Shown here piece by piece: positions 53,566 through 61,291 of a DNA stretch of 64,000 nt; positions within the stretch are counted from its first letter, which is position 1; each line of letters starts with the position of its first letter. The notes below the pieces were generated by a model. That model ran no database searches and was not told the origin of the DNA. It saw only the letters and a list, made by a program, of their open reading frames with translations. The stretch is from contig NZ_FNCW01000004.1 in assembly GCF_900099815.1 (NCBI RefSeq), forward strand, positions 216,907-280,906. The letters run 5' to 3'. A program made the position numbers and the translations under genes. This DNA comes from Psychroflexus sediminis. Lineage in GTDB: Bacteria > Bacteroidota > Bacteroidia > Flavobacteriales > Flavobacteriaceae.

Positions 53566-55449
53566 ATGACTAAAAAAAAACGCACCTGGAAATTTTGGAC
53601 AGGAAGCACCTTACTGGTATTATTCATCCTTGGAGGATTATGGCTGACCAATCTCATATGGTTCAAACCTTTTAGCATCACTCATTTTTATGAAAAGGTA
53701 TTCGTAGAACTTGTATTAGATAGCCCGGAATTAACTACAACACTGGGTGTTCCAATCATTTATGACTGGTCTAAAGATGAACTCAATGATATTTCTGATG
53801 CCAAACAGTGGGAAAACTTCAATAAGGCCAAAGAAGATTACGAAACGCTATTAAGTTATAATTATGAAAATCAATCGCCAGAAAATCAACTCAACACGGA
53901 TATTTTAGGGTATTATATGAAGATGAATACGGTAGAAGCTGAACCTTTTTTCTACCATAATTATCCTGTTAATCAAATGTATGGTATACAAAACGGTTTG
54001 CCCAGTATGATGGAAAGTTATCATAAACTCAATGATGTTATTGACATTGAAGCCTATATCTCACGTTTATCAAAATTCGACACTAAATTTTCTCAGCTTA
54101 TAGAAGGCCTCAAAATAAGAGAAGCAAAGGGAATTATCACACCAAAATTTATCAATACCATTCTAATTTCCGAAATGAAGGGATTTGTTGGCACTAAAAC
54201 GGATAGTTTAGGACAGTCACATACCAAACCAAATGCTGTGACTTCCAATATTCTTTATACCAATTTTGAAACCAAAGTGGATGCCCTGAAAGAAATTTCA
54301 GAAGAAGAGAAAACGATCTATAAAAAAGAAGTCGCTGAAGCTATGGAAACGTCGGTTTTTCCTGCTTATAAAAATCTTATTTCCTATTTTGAACATCTAA
54401 ATTTAAAAGCTACCAATACTGCAGGTGTATGGAAATTACCCAACGGTGACGCCTATTATCGCCACATGTTAAAGCTAAATACCACTACAGATTATACGCC
54501 AGAACAGGTACATAGCCTGGGGCTTTCCGAAGTAGACAGAATCAAGTCGGAAATGTACGCTATACTGGAGGCAGAAAACTATAGGGATTCTACCAAAACC
54601 ATAGGCCAAATTATTCAACAGCTCAATACAGAAGAACGGTTTCTGTATCCGGATTCCGATGCGGGACGAGAAAAGATTTTAGCTGATTATAAACGTATGA
54701 TCGATCATATAAGCCAAAACATGAGTGAGGCTTTCAACATTAGGCCAAAAGCAGGTTTAGAGGTAAAACGTGTTCCTGAATTTAAGGAAGCTGGTATGCC
54801 TTTAGGTTATTATGAAGGCCCTGCAATGGATGGATCGCGTGGTGGTGTCTTTTATGCCAACCTAAGGGATACGAAAGAACATGTCACCTATTTTATGAAA
54901 ACACTGGCCTATCACGAAGGTGTTCCCGGACATCATTTTCAACTCGCCATACAAAATGAACTTCAGGGTATTCCCACATTTAGAACCGTTATTCCTTTTA
55001 CAGCATACAGCGAAGGCTGGGCACTCTATGCCGAACGCCTGGCCTGGGAATTGGGTTTTTACGAGAACGACCCTTTTGGTAATCTGGGCAGGCTACAGTC
55101 AGAGATGTTTAGAGCGGTACGTTTGGTTGTCGACACTGGTATGCATTATAAAAAATGGACACGAGAAGAGGCCATTGATTATATGATCCAAAATACAGGC
55201 ATGCCTACATCGGATGTTATTACAGAGATTGAACGCTATGTTGTTGCCCCCGGACAAGCCTGCGCCTACAAAGTTGGGATGCTGGAAATCCTGGAACTAC
55301 GGGAAAAAGCAAAACAAGAACTCGGGAGCCAGTTTGACTTGAGGGAGTTTCACAACGCCGTTTTACAAAATGGCGCTATACCTTTAGATGTTTTAGAGAA
55401 GGTAATCAATGACTATATCCAAATGACCTTGGAAAACCAGACTGTCTAA
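53566..55449 (+). CDS. DUF885 metallopeptidase-like protein, membrane-anchored
   Basis: A 627-residue protein with an N-terminal hydrophobic segment (STLLVLFILGGLWLTNLIWF) after a KKKR start. The DUF885 zinc motif is AYHEGVPGHHFQLA (H450, E451; HExxxxHH, residues 450-457), followed by AYSEGWALYAERLAWELG (conserved Glu). These are the signatures of the family, which includes dipeptidyl carboxypeptidase-like enzymes. It should act in the periplasm facing the inner membrane, cleaving peptides. Start ATG 53566 sits in a typical A-rich leader. It is isolated from its neighbours by over 150 bases. Confidence 0.9.
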   Translation: MTKKKRTWKFWTGSTLLVLFILGGLWLTNLIWFKPFSITHFYEKVFVELVLDSPELTTTLGVPIIYDWSKDELNDISDAKQWENFNKAKEDYETLLSYNYENQSPENQLNTDILGYYMKMNTVEAEPFFYHNYPVNQMYGIQNGLPSMMESYHKLNDVIDIEAYISRLSKFDTKFSQLIEGLKIREAKGIITPKFINTILISEMKGFVGTKTDSLGQSHTKPNAVTSNILYTNFETKVDALKEISEEEKTIYKKEVAEAMETSVFPAYKNLISYFEHLNLKATNTAGVWKLPNGDAYYRHMLKLNTTTDYTPEQVHSLGLSEVDRIKSEMYAILEAENYRDSTKTIGQIIQQLNTEERFLYPDSDAGREKILADYKRMIDHISQNMSEAFNIRPKAGLEVKRVPEFKEAGMPLGYYEGPAMDGSRGGVFYANLRDTKEHVTYFMKTLAYHEGVPGHHFQLAIQNELQGIPTFRTVIPFTAYSEGWALYAERLAWELGFYENDPFGNLGRLQSEMFRAVRLVVDTGMHYKKWTREEAIDYMIQNTGMPTSDVITEIERYVVAPGQACAYKVGMLEILELREKAKQELGSQFDLREFHNAVLQNGAIPLDVLEKVINDYIQMTLENQTV

Positions 55450-55829
55450 ACGCTAAATGGAGAATGCTATTAAAATATTTCCCGGGAAAACTTTAAAAAA
55501 ACTTAGCGGTGCTGAAAATCACAAAGGCTCCGTCATCAAATTTACATTCACCCTTACAAAACATGCAACGTTGCAAACAGGGTTTTTATAACCAGCCGTT
55601 GCACCAGTATTTAAAATCTGTCTTTTCCTGAAATAGGTTGAACAAAAATCAATCATTTAATTCAGGATCAATGTAAAAGGATATTATAATAACTTTCATA
55701 AATACCTCTTTATCACCGATACGCAATCCTCTTCAATTGCCTATCAAAAATGAGGCTCTCTGCCATCGCCAAGGATTCTTATATTTTCAACTTTATGCTA
55801 AGGCTGAAGCATTTCCTCAGGTCATTTTG

Positions 55830-55888
55830 ATTTGCTTTAAGCGCTTAAGTTCGATGACAAGGCTTTAAATTAAGCGCTTAAAGCAAAT
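55830..55888. repeat. 19-bp perfect inverted repeat with nested palindromes
   Basis: Arms ATTTGCTTTAAGCGCTTAA at 55830-55848 and its exact complement at 55870-55888, with 21 bases between. Each arm also contains the 12-bp palindrome TTAAGCGCTTAA. The pair can form a long cruciform or two operator sites. It lies between the 3' ends of two convergent genes. Confidence 0.85.
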
Positions 55889-55894
55889 ATCCAA

Positions 55895-55915
55895 GTCTAT
55901 CACTATATGATAGAC
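55895..55915. promoter_or_regulatory. GTCTATCA-N5-TGATAGAC palindrome, left copy
   Basis: Perfect 8-bp arms with a 5-base spacer (CTATA), 7 bases beyond the stop codon of the WYL regulator. The same arms occur at 56837-56857 in front of its start. Probably an operator of the WYL protein. Confidence 0.6.
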
Positions 55916-55922
55916 CAATAAA

Positions 55923-56819
55923 TCAATAAGCTTCGTAGGCTTTTTTAAGTTCATTTCTGATCTCCTGAGCGAGACTTAGTGGCTCCAGAACTTTAGCCAT
56001 AGCGCCGTATTTTAGGATGAGTTGTCGTAACTCGTCGTTGATCACCACATAATATCCGTATACCACATGCGTGCGTGTGGACCGAATTAATTTCTGGCTG
56101 CGGTGGAGCGGTGCATGTTCTAAAAACGCACTTTGAGAATTTTCAAAAGCAATCAGGATCAGCTCCTTTTCCTTATTGATTTGAGAAACCCCGACGCATC
56201 CCCTAAATTTCTCTTTCAGGGGATAGTTTTTAGGTTCAAAGGTTTTCTGCCTGAGCACCAGGGCTTCTATGCGATCTATCCCCAGTGTTCGTATTTTATT
56301 TTTCCCCACTTCCCCGACGACATACCAGCGACCCTGGTATTGCTTTAATAAATAAGGTTTCAGGGTATACGTAATGACCTTTGAGGCACTACACTTTCGA
56401 TGTGCGATTTCAATAACCTGACGGTTTTTAGTCGCCATTAACAAGCGGTCCAGGTATTCTATCCCCTGAAGCTGCTGTTCATTTTCGAAGTCGATACAGT
56501 TTAAGGAAAGCTTCCCTTCCAGGATACCGGCACTAAGCGCCTCTGAAAGCTGGTTGAACTGTAAAAACTGAATGAGCTGAGCAACCTCATCCTGGTCTTT
56601 GACAGCTAGGCTATAGGTATGATCTGAGGCCTCATAGCCTAATTCGATGCCGAAATCCTCCTTCAGGGTTTTTTTATCGCGCTCGAAAGTGGCGATGCCA
56701 ACGGATAAGTCGTGTTTTTCGAGCAAACCTAATAGCGCCTTAGCGGTTGCCGGTTTCCGGTTCAGGTGGTTCACAAGAATATATAAACGCTTGAGTTTAT
56801 TGTTGAGCTTCACTGGCAT
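55923..56819 (-). CDS. WYL-domain transcriptional regulator (YafY-like)
   Basis: A 298-residue regulator: an N-terminal HTH (residues about 5-70, VNHLNRKPATAKALLGLLEKHDLSVGIATFERDKKTLKEDFGIEL) and a WYL domain (about 130-210). Here the WYL core appears as LLKQYQGRWYVVGEV and RTLGIDRIEAL, where the RWYVVG sequence is the WYL motif. A C-terminal WCX-type part follows. WYL domains sense ligands such as nucleotides and control DNA repair, defence or metabolic genes. It is bracketed by two identical-arm palindromes at 55895-55915 and 56837-56857, which argue for autoregulation. Confidence 0.88.
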   Translation of the reverse strand: MPVKLNNKLKRLYILVNHLNRKPATAKALLGLLEKHDLSVGIATFERDKKTLKEDFGIELGYEASDHTYSLAVKDQDEVAQLIQFLQFNQLSEALSAGILEGKLSLNCIDFENEQQLQGIEYLDRLLMATKNRQVIEIAHRKCSASKVITYTLKPYLLKQYQGRWYVVGEVGKNKIRTLGIDRIEALVLRQKTFEPKNYPLKEKFRGCVGVSQINKEKELILIAFENSQSAFLEHAPLHRSQKLIRSTRTHVVYGYYVVINDELRQLILKYGAMAKVLEPLSLAQEIRNELKKAYEAY

Positions 56820-56836
56820 AGGAAAGGTATTTAAAG

Positions 56837-56857
56837 GTCTATCACATAATGATAGAC
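56837..56857. promoter_or_regulatory. GTCTATCA-N5-TGATAGAC palindrome, right copy (promoter side)
   Basis: Perfect 8-bp arms with the spacer CATAA, 17 bases upstream of the WYL start codon on the minus strand. The arms match the copy at 55895-55915 exactly. Confidence 0.7.
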
Positions 56858-57084
56858 AATATACGTAAATTTTACAAGACAGTCACATTCACATTAAAAC
56901 TGTAATTTTTTTTATAAACATCTGGATTTAGAGATGAAGCTTAAAGTTCATTCAATAAATTGGATTTCAAAATAAAACCAGTTAAAGTACCTCCTAAATC
57001 CAATCCATACCTGTAGGTTAACTTTTTAAAAGTAGATTTGAAAATCTAATTTTGCTATAAAAAGGCTTCAAAATAAAAACGTAA

Positions 57085-57984
57085 ATGAAGAAAGTATCCT
57101 TAGTTTTATCCGGAGGCGGTGCAAGAGGCCTCGCCCATATAGGAGTTCTTGAAGAACTGGAAGAACAGGGTTTTGAAATTCACTCCATCACAGGAACGTC
57201 TATGGGAGCAGTGGTTGGCGGGATTTATGCCGCCGGAAAAATGAAAGCGTTTAAAGAATGGATTTTAAAACTCGATAAAATTGACGTCTTTAATTTAGTG
57301 GATTTCACTCTTTTTAAAGGGGGGTTCATTGAAGGAGACAAAGTTTTTAAAGAATTATCTGGTTTTATTCCGGACACCCAAATTCAAGACTTACCCATTC
57401 GATTTTGCGCCACCGCCACCGATTTAATCAGCAAAAAACAGGTGATTTTCAAGGAAGGAAGTCTGTATAAGGCCATGCGGGCTTCCATAGCTATTCCGAA
57501 TGTCATCACCCCGCTGAAACATGAAGAGTCTCTCCTTGTTGATGGTGGCGTCATCAATAATATTCCTATCCCCCATGCTCCGCGAAACGACAGGGATGTT
57601 TTGATCGCGGTAAATGTAAATGCAGACCTTCCCCTGCCCGAGAAAAAGGAAGAGAAAAAGGAAGAGAAAGAGGAAAAGAAAAAAGGAGAAGAAGAGCGAT
57701 CTTTTTATCAAAATACAATTGATAAGTTTAATAAGAATCTGAATGAATTATTCCCGGAGGATGATAGCAATGAGTTAAGCTATTTTGATATCATGAATGT
57801 CTCCTTTGAAATAATGAGAAACGAAATGGTGAAATACACGCTTGAAAAACACCCCCCCGATATTTTAATAGAAACGCCGCGGTATAGCTGTGAGATCTAT
57901 GATTTTTATAAAGCCGATGAATTAATAGAAATGGGACGCAAGGCAGCACTCAAGGCTTTGAACGATTATAAAGACGATCAGTGA
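57085..57984 (+). CDS. Patatin-like phospholipase
   Basis: A 299-residue patatin. The oxyanion loop is LSGGGARGLAHIG, the nucleophile Ser39 is in GTSMG, and the catalytic Asp153 lies in LLVDGGV. The fold is thus complete. Between residues about 194 and 213 there is a low-complexity Lys/Glu segment, and a C-terminal helical part ends in KAALKALNDYK. No signal peptide is seen, so it is probably cytoplasmic or membrane-associated. A lipid acyl hydrolase. The convergent methyltransferase gene ends 28 bases beyond its stop. Confidence 0.9.
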   Translation: MKKVSLVLSGGGARGLAHIGVLEELEEQGFEIHSITGTSMGAVVGGIYAAGKMKAFKEWILKLDKIDVFNLVDFTLFKGGFIEGDKVFKELSGFIPDTQIQDLPIRFCATATDLISKKQVIFKEGSLYKAMRASIAIPNVITPLKHEESLLVDGGVINNIPIPHAPRNDRDVLIAVNVNADLPLPEKKEEKKEEKEEKKKGEEERSFYQNTIDKFNKNLNELFPEDDSNELSYFDIMNVSFEIMRNEMVKYTLEKHPPDILIETPRYSCEIYDFYKADELIEMGRKAALKALNDYKDDQ

Positions 57985-58011
57985 CTAACTGAAAAGTCCG
58001 CGATAACCGAC

Positions 58012-58677
58012 TTAATACAGGGTATACAAGGTAGTTTTAATAACACCTTTGTGATCTTCCGACGGAATGGTCAGTAGGTTTTTTTCTTCCTTGACTTTAA
58101 AATGAAATGGCGGCGCTAATAAATTGACGCCGCTTTGCTTTTTAAGCCGTGTTCCCTGTCCGGAAATGATCTCTTTATTCGGCACAAATTCACCCTGAGG
58201 CAGATGCTCGGTGAGAATGAGGTATTTATAATGACTTAGTTTGGTTAGAATATTGTGTATCTCATCATTTGAGAGATGCTGCAGCACCTGTCTCAAAATA
58301 ACCACCTCAGCGGCCGGCAAATCATCGACCGCTATATCCAGACACCGAAACTCTAAGTTTTCATCCGTAAAGGTTCTGGAATTATAGTCTATAAGCTCCT
58401 CAACGATATCCACACCGATATACGTTTCGGCATACTGTACCAGATGTTTTCCAATATTAAAATCGCCACAGCCCAGGTCACAAATGACAGGGGCAGATTT
58501 AAACGTCTGCAAATAAGAAGACAAAGCCTCTATGTAGGGTTTTACGAGTTCAGGATGGTGAGACCCTATGCCTGAATAAAAATCAGAGTGGTTGTCTCCC
58601 CAGAGCTTCATGCTATAAATTTGTTTCATAGCCTCCCTGGTGGGCCAGGCTTCCTTGATTTTCTGCTTCACATTCAT
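58012..58677 (-). CDS. Class I SAM-dependent methyltransferase
   Basis: A 221-residue methyltransferase. Motif I is VICDLGCGDFNIGKHL (about residues 62-77), followed by YIGVDIVEELI (acidic end of strand 2) and DDLPAAEVVILRQVLQHLSNDEI (post II/III block with the QHL signature of small-molecule MTases). The substrate is not predictable. The terminal part is rich in beta strands. It is convergent with the patatin. Confidence 0.82.
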   Translation of the reverse strand: MNVKQKIKEAWPTREAMKQIYSMKLWGDNHSDFYSGIGSHHPELVKPYIEALSSYLQTFKSAPVICDLGCGDFNIGKHLVQYAETYIGVDIVEELIDYNSRTFTDENLEFRCLDIAVDDLPAAEVVILRQVLQHLSNDEIHNILTKLSHYKYLILTEHLPQGEFVPNKEIISGQGTRLKKQSGVNLLAPPFHFKVKEEKNLLTIPSEDHKGVIKTTLYTLY

Positions 58678-58973
58678 TTTATTTTAATACACAACCTGAT
58701 AGCTTAAGGAAGCTATTGAATTGATTTTGCATTGGCACAAACCTAAGAAAATATGTTTTTAAAACCATTTCCAAACTTGAACTGCAGTAGACTGGAAATT
58801 GATTTTTTAAATAATCTCGAGAAAAATATATAAGCCTGCTGTCAATAGCATTTCGCTTCGGAAGAAATTGGCCAAAACCATTCAGATCCCTAAGGCTGAA
58901 GCCAGCAGATCTGAATTTTCCATGAATGCTGTCATCCAAATAAGCCTTACAGTGCTGAGAAGCTTTCTCTTAG

Positions 58974-59287
58974 CCTTCCTGTCCCAGTCGGGCAGGCAGG
59001 CTGGATTCCCTTCGACTCCGTTACTCTTCGCTCAGGACAGGCTTCTCGTCCAGCACGTATTTTTTCAAAAGTTTACACATAAAAAAAGGAGCTAACTTTT
59101 AAGTTAACTCCTCGTAGTAGCGGGGACCTGCCTTCCTGTCCCAGTCGGGCAGGCAGGCTCGACTCCCTTCGACTCCGTTACTCTTCGCTCAGGACAGGCT
59201 TCTCGTCCAGCACGTATTTTTTCAAAAGTTTACACATAAAAAAAGGAGCTAACTTTTAAGTTAACTCCTCGTAGTAGCGGGGACTGG
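58974..59287. repeat. 157-bp tandem direct duplication ending at the tRNA fragment
   Basis: Two copies, with anchor GTCCCAGTCG at 58981 and 59138 (157-bp spacing). Each contains a GC-rich palindromic block (CCTGTCC...GGACAGG) resembling the REP-like element at 30694. Each then has a terminator-like stem (AGGAGCTAACTT / AAGTTAACTCCT, one mismatch), and ends in TAGTAGCGGGGAC. That tail is the acceptor end of a tRNA (minus strand). Copy 2 joins the longer tRNA fragment. Confidence 0.9.
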
Positions 59288-59316
59288 ACTCGAACCAGTG
59301 ACCTTCGGGTTATGAG
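59272..59316 (-). tRNA. 3'-half tRNA fragment, CAT anticodon (Met-type)
   Basis: On the minus strand: anticodon loop CTCATAA (59316-59310), 3' anticodon stem CCCGA, variable AGGTC, T arm ACTGG-TTCGAGT-CCAGT, acceptor CCCCGCT and A, then CTA where CCA would be. The 5' half is missing and replaced by unrelated sequence right at the anticodon loop. This is typical of the displaced end left by integration of an element into a tRNA gene. Not expected to be functional. Confidence 0.8.
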
Positions 59317-59646
59317 TTTGGTCAAAACACCGGTTTTTTGCGCTTTTTTTACTGTATATGAATTAAATCATGTACCGGTATGTGTACTCTGATTTATATA
59401 ATTTTTTACGAATATAAAGCAATTATTTCTTCTTGATGAATCCTCAAAACATAAAATTATAATTATTAAAAAAAAATCAAAAAACAACGGTTCACGAAAT
59501 AAACCGTTGGATAGCACCTCAACGGTTCCTTTACTTAGATGACATGTCTTAGAACTGAAAAACAAAGTTTTAGCAATCAAAGCATCAGCTTTTAGGCAAA
59601 GTTAAACGGATAGCCAAAAGTTCTAGCATTAGTTTTTCAAATCACC

Positions 59647-59740
59647 GTTGCAAAATTAGCAACGGCTATAGCAAGGGTTTCTCATTTAACGTTGCAAAAC
59701 GATCAACGGCATTATCAACTCCGGTTATAATGTTGCCAAC
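59647..59740. repeat. Three short GTTG...CAAC inverted repeats (possible empty cassettes)
   Basis: GTTGC-7 bases-GCAAC at 59647-59663, GTTG...CAAC at 59691-59707 and GTTG...CAAC at 59732-59740. The first two are each followed by short GGC-type stems (e.g. GGCATTAT...TAATGTTGCC). They copy the geometry of the gene-bearing cassettes downstream but hold no ORF. Confidence 0.45.
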
Positions 59741-59771
59741 AGCAAAAGGAACGAATTCTTTCAAATCAAAA

Positions 59772-59849
59772 TTGATAAAAACATGCGTTTATCCCGTAAT
59801 TATTTCAGATAAACGTGTATTTTTATCAACATATAACGAGTTCTACACC
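59772..59849 (+). repeat. attC-like stem-loop at the left end of cassette 1
   Basis: Nearly perfect 22-bp arms: TTGATAAAAACATGCGTTTATC at 59772-59793 in shortened form TTGATAAA...GTTTATC, and its complement with two or three changes at 59808-59829, loop 14 bases. Cassette start GTTCTACACC follows at 59840-59849. Confidence 0.6.
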
Positions 59850-59866
59850 ATTTGACTGAAACTTAC

Positions 59867-60478
59867 ATGAAAATAATTTCAACAATTTTAATAGCACTTT
59901 TAATTTTTGGTTGTAATACGAAAACTGAAAAGAATAAGAATAATTCGAGTATACAATTAGAAAAAGAAAATCAAAACGAAAAGCAAACGGAGTTTAAGTT
60001 CTCTGACTATCAAATTAAAAAAGGCAAATTAGGACCTATAGAAATAGGAATGAATATTATGGATGCTGAAAATCAGTTTAACGGACTATCTAAAAAGAAA
60101 GATGAAGCTATTAATTTTGGATTTGGTGGTGGAAGTCCTGCTTACTTGTATTACTCAAATGATGAAATTATTTTTGGACTTATTCCAAAACTTGGTACTG
60201 ACGAAATTTTGTCCATTATTGCGGTTCATCCTGAATTAAAAACAATGAATGGACTAAATCCAAAATCAACAGTAAATCAATTGCTTGAAAAATATCCTGA
60301 TATGTTGATTAATAAAAGTTTAATGAATGACTGGGAGTTTTCTAATGATAATGCGATGAACTGGACATTTGTTTTTATGGCCGATGAGAAAAATCAAATA
60401 GGCGTTTATCCTGATATCGACAATCCATCGGAACCAAAAAAGCTGACCACTAAATCTGATTGGTTAACTATAGAATGA
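59867..60478 (+). CDS. Cassette 1: small lipoprotein, unknown
   Basis: About 203 residues from ATG 59867; a TTG at 59852 would lengthen it. Lipobox IFGCN (Cys about 16), a polar linker, then a domain starting KKGKLGPIEIGMNIMDAENQF, which resembles SmpA/BLIP-like 'IGM...eA' folds. No known function. It is the only gene in a unit bracketed by GTTCTACACC (59840-59849) and GGTGTAGAAC (60485-60494), exact inverted partners. The codon bias is more AT-rich than most genes of the window. Confidence 0.65.
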   Translation: MKIISTILIALLIFGCNTKTEKNKNNSSIQLEKENQNEKQTEFKFSDYQIKKGKLGPIEIGMNIMDAENQFNGLSKKKDEAINFGFGGGSPAYLYYSNDEIIFGLIPKLGTDEILSIIAVHPELKTMNGLNPKSTVNQLLEKYPDMLINKSLMNDWEFSNDNAMNWTFVFMADEKNQIGVYPDIDNPSEPKKLTTKSDWLTIE

Positions 60479-60484
60479 ACAAAC

Positions 60485-60623
60485 GGTGTAGAACACAGGC
60501 TATAATTCATTGCGGTTGAATTCCTTGACGGAATTCAGCGCTAATTTACTATCTTTCGGCTACGGCGGAAAGAATCCTGCGGATTTTTCCGCAACGAAAT
60601 CATAGCCAGAAACGTTGTGCACA
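60485..60623. repeat. attC-like site between cassettes 1 and 2
   Basis: Starts with GGTGTAGAAC-AC (matching cassette 1 start in inverted form). The stem is GGCTAT (60498-60503) with ATAGCC (60602-60607) and TTGCGG (60510-60515) with CCGCAA (60589-60594). Inside are smaller hairpins such as GAATTCC-TTGAC-GGAATTC and TGCGGA-TTTT-TCCGCA. It ends in ACGTTGTGCACA, the start of cassette 2 (60614-60623). Confidence 0.7.
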
Positions 60624-60639
60624 ATTTAAAAAAACGACA

Positions 60640-61125
60640 TTGAGAACTCTGACAATCTTACTCCTCGGACTGACATTTTTAAGTTGCAATTCGACAGACT
60701 CAAAATCTGAACATTCCAGTAATGAATCGAAACAGTCTTCTGAGCCAAATTACAAAGTAGCAATTCAGTTTATAAATGACTACATCGGCTTTTCAAATGA
60801 CCGGCAATCTGAAGTTGGACTGATTGAGTGGATTAATCAACGACACGATGTGACAGTTGACTTCAAAAATGAACTTAATAGAATACTCGAACAAGCTATA
60901 AAGAATGACCCTGAACTCGGGTTAGGATTCGACCCCATTCTTGACGCTCAGGACAATCCAAACAGATTTGAACTCGAAAAGACAGAATCTGAATATCTTA
61001 TAGTTAAAGGTGAAAATTGGCCTGAGTTTCGACTGACTTTGAAAATGAAATTAGTAGATAGTAAATGGCTTGTTGACGGAGTAGGAATAATTAATGTGCC
61101 TGAAAACAAGAGAATAAAAAGATAA
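60640..61125 (+). CDS. Cassette 2: small lipoprotein, DUF3828-like
   Basis: 161 residues from TTG 60640 (no in-frame ATG upstream). Lipobox TFLSCN (Cys about 16). The domain runs NYKVAIQFINDYIGF...GLGFDPILDAQDNPNRFELEK...EFRLTLKMKLVDSKWLVDGV; the ILDAQDNP block recalls DUF3828 (about residues 40-150). That match is from memory and moderate. The gene fills a unit bracketed by GTTGTGCACA and TGTGCACAAC. Function unknown. Confidence 0.6.
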   Translation: MRTLTILLLGLTFLSCNSTDSKSEHSSNESKQSSEPNYKVAIQFINDYIGFSNDRQSEVGLIEWINQRHDVTVDFKNELNRILEQAIKNDPELGLGFDPILDAQDNPNRFELEKTESEYLIVKGENWPEFRLTLKMKLVDSKWLVDGVGIINVPENKRIKR

Positions 61126-61130
61126 AAAAA

Positions 61131-61270
61131 TGTGCACAACACGAGGCTATAAGTAATGCTGTATGATATGCTTAATCGAAGTTTTGCGATTTTTTGCTAA
61201 ATTAGTTTAATAGCTAAAAAGTAGTGGCATTTATGCACAGCACTACATATAGCCCGGGACGTTGTACAAC
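61131..61270. repeat. attC-like site between cassettes 2 and 3
   Basis: TGTGCACAAC-AC, then stem GGCTATA (61145-61151) with TATAGCC (61248-61254), continued AGTAATGCTGT with ACAGCACTAC (two mismatches). The total stem is about 18 bp around an 80-base loop. It ends ACGTTGTACAAC, start of cassette 3 (61261-61270). Confidence 0.75.
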
Positions 61271-61291
61271 ATTTAAAAAAAGACTTATCTA

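Larger units (their letters stand above)
55450..55922. other. Intergenic region between convergent DUF885 and WYL genes
   Basis: About 470 bases with no ORF. Its right half holds the 19-bp inverted repeat (55830-55888) and an operator-like palindrome (55895-55915), listed separately. The rest shows nothing notable. Confidence 0.7.
59317..59866. other. Stem-loop-rich spacer at the start of the accessory region
   Basis: No gene seen. It carries several hairpins: AACCGTTG / CAACGGTT near 59501, three short GTTGC...CAAC blocks between 59647 and 59740, and the large attC-like stem at 59772-59829. The stretch just inside the tRNA fragment is AT-rich. Confidence 0.7.
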
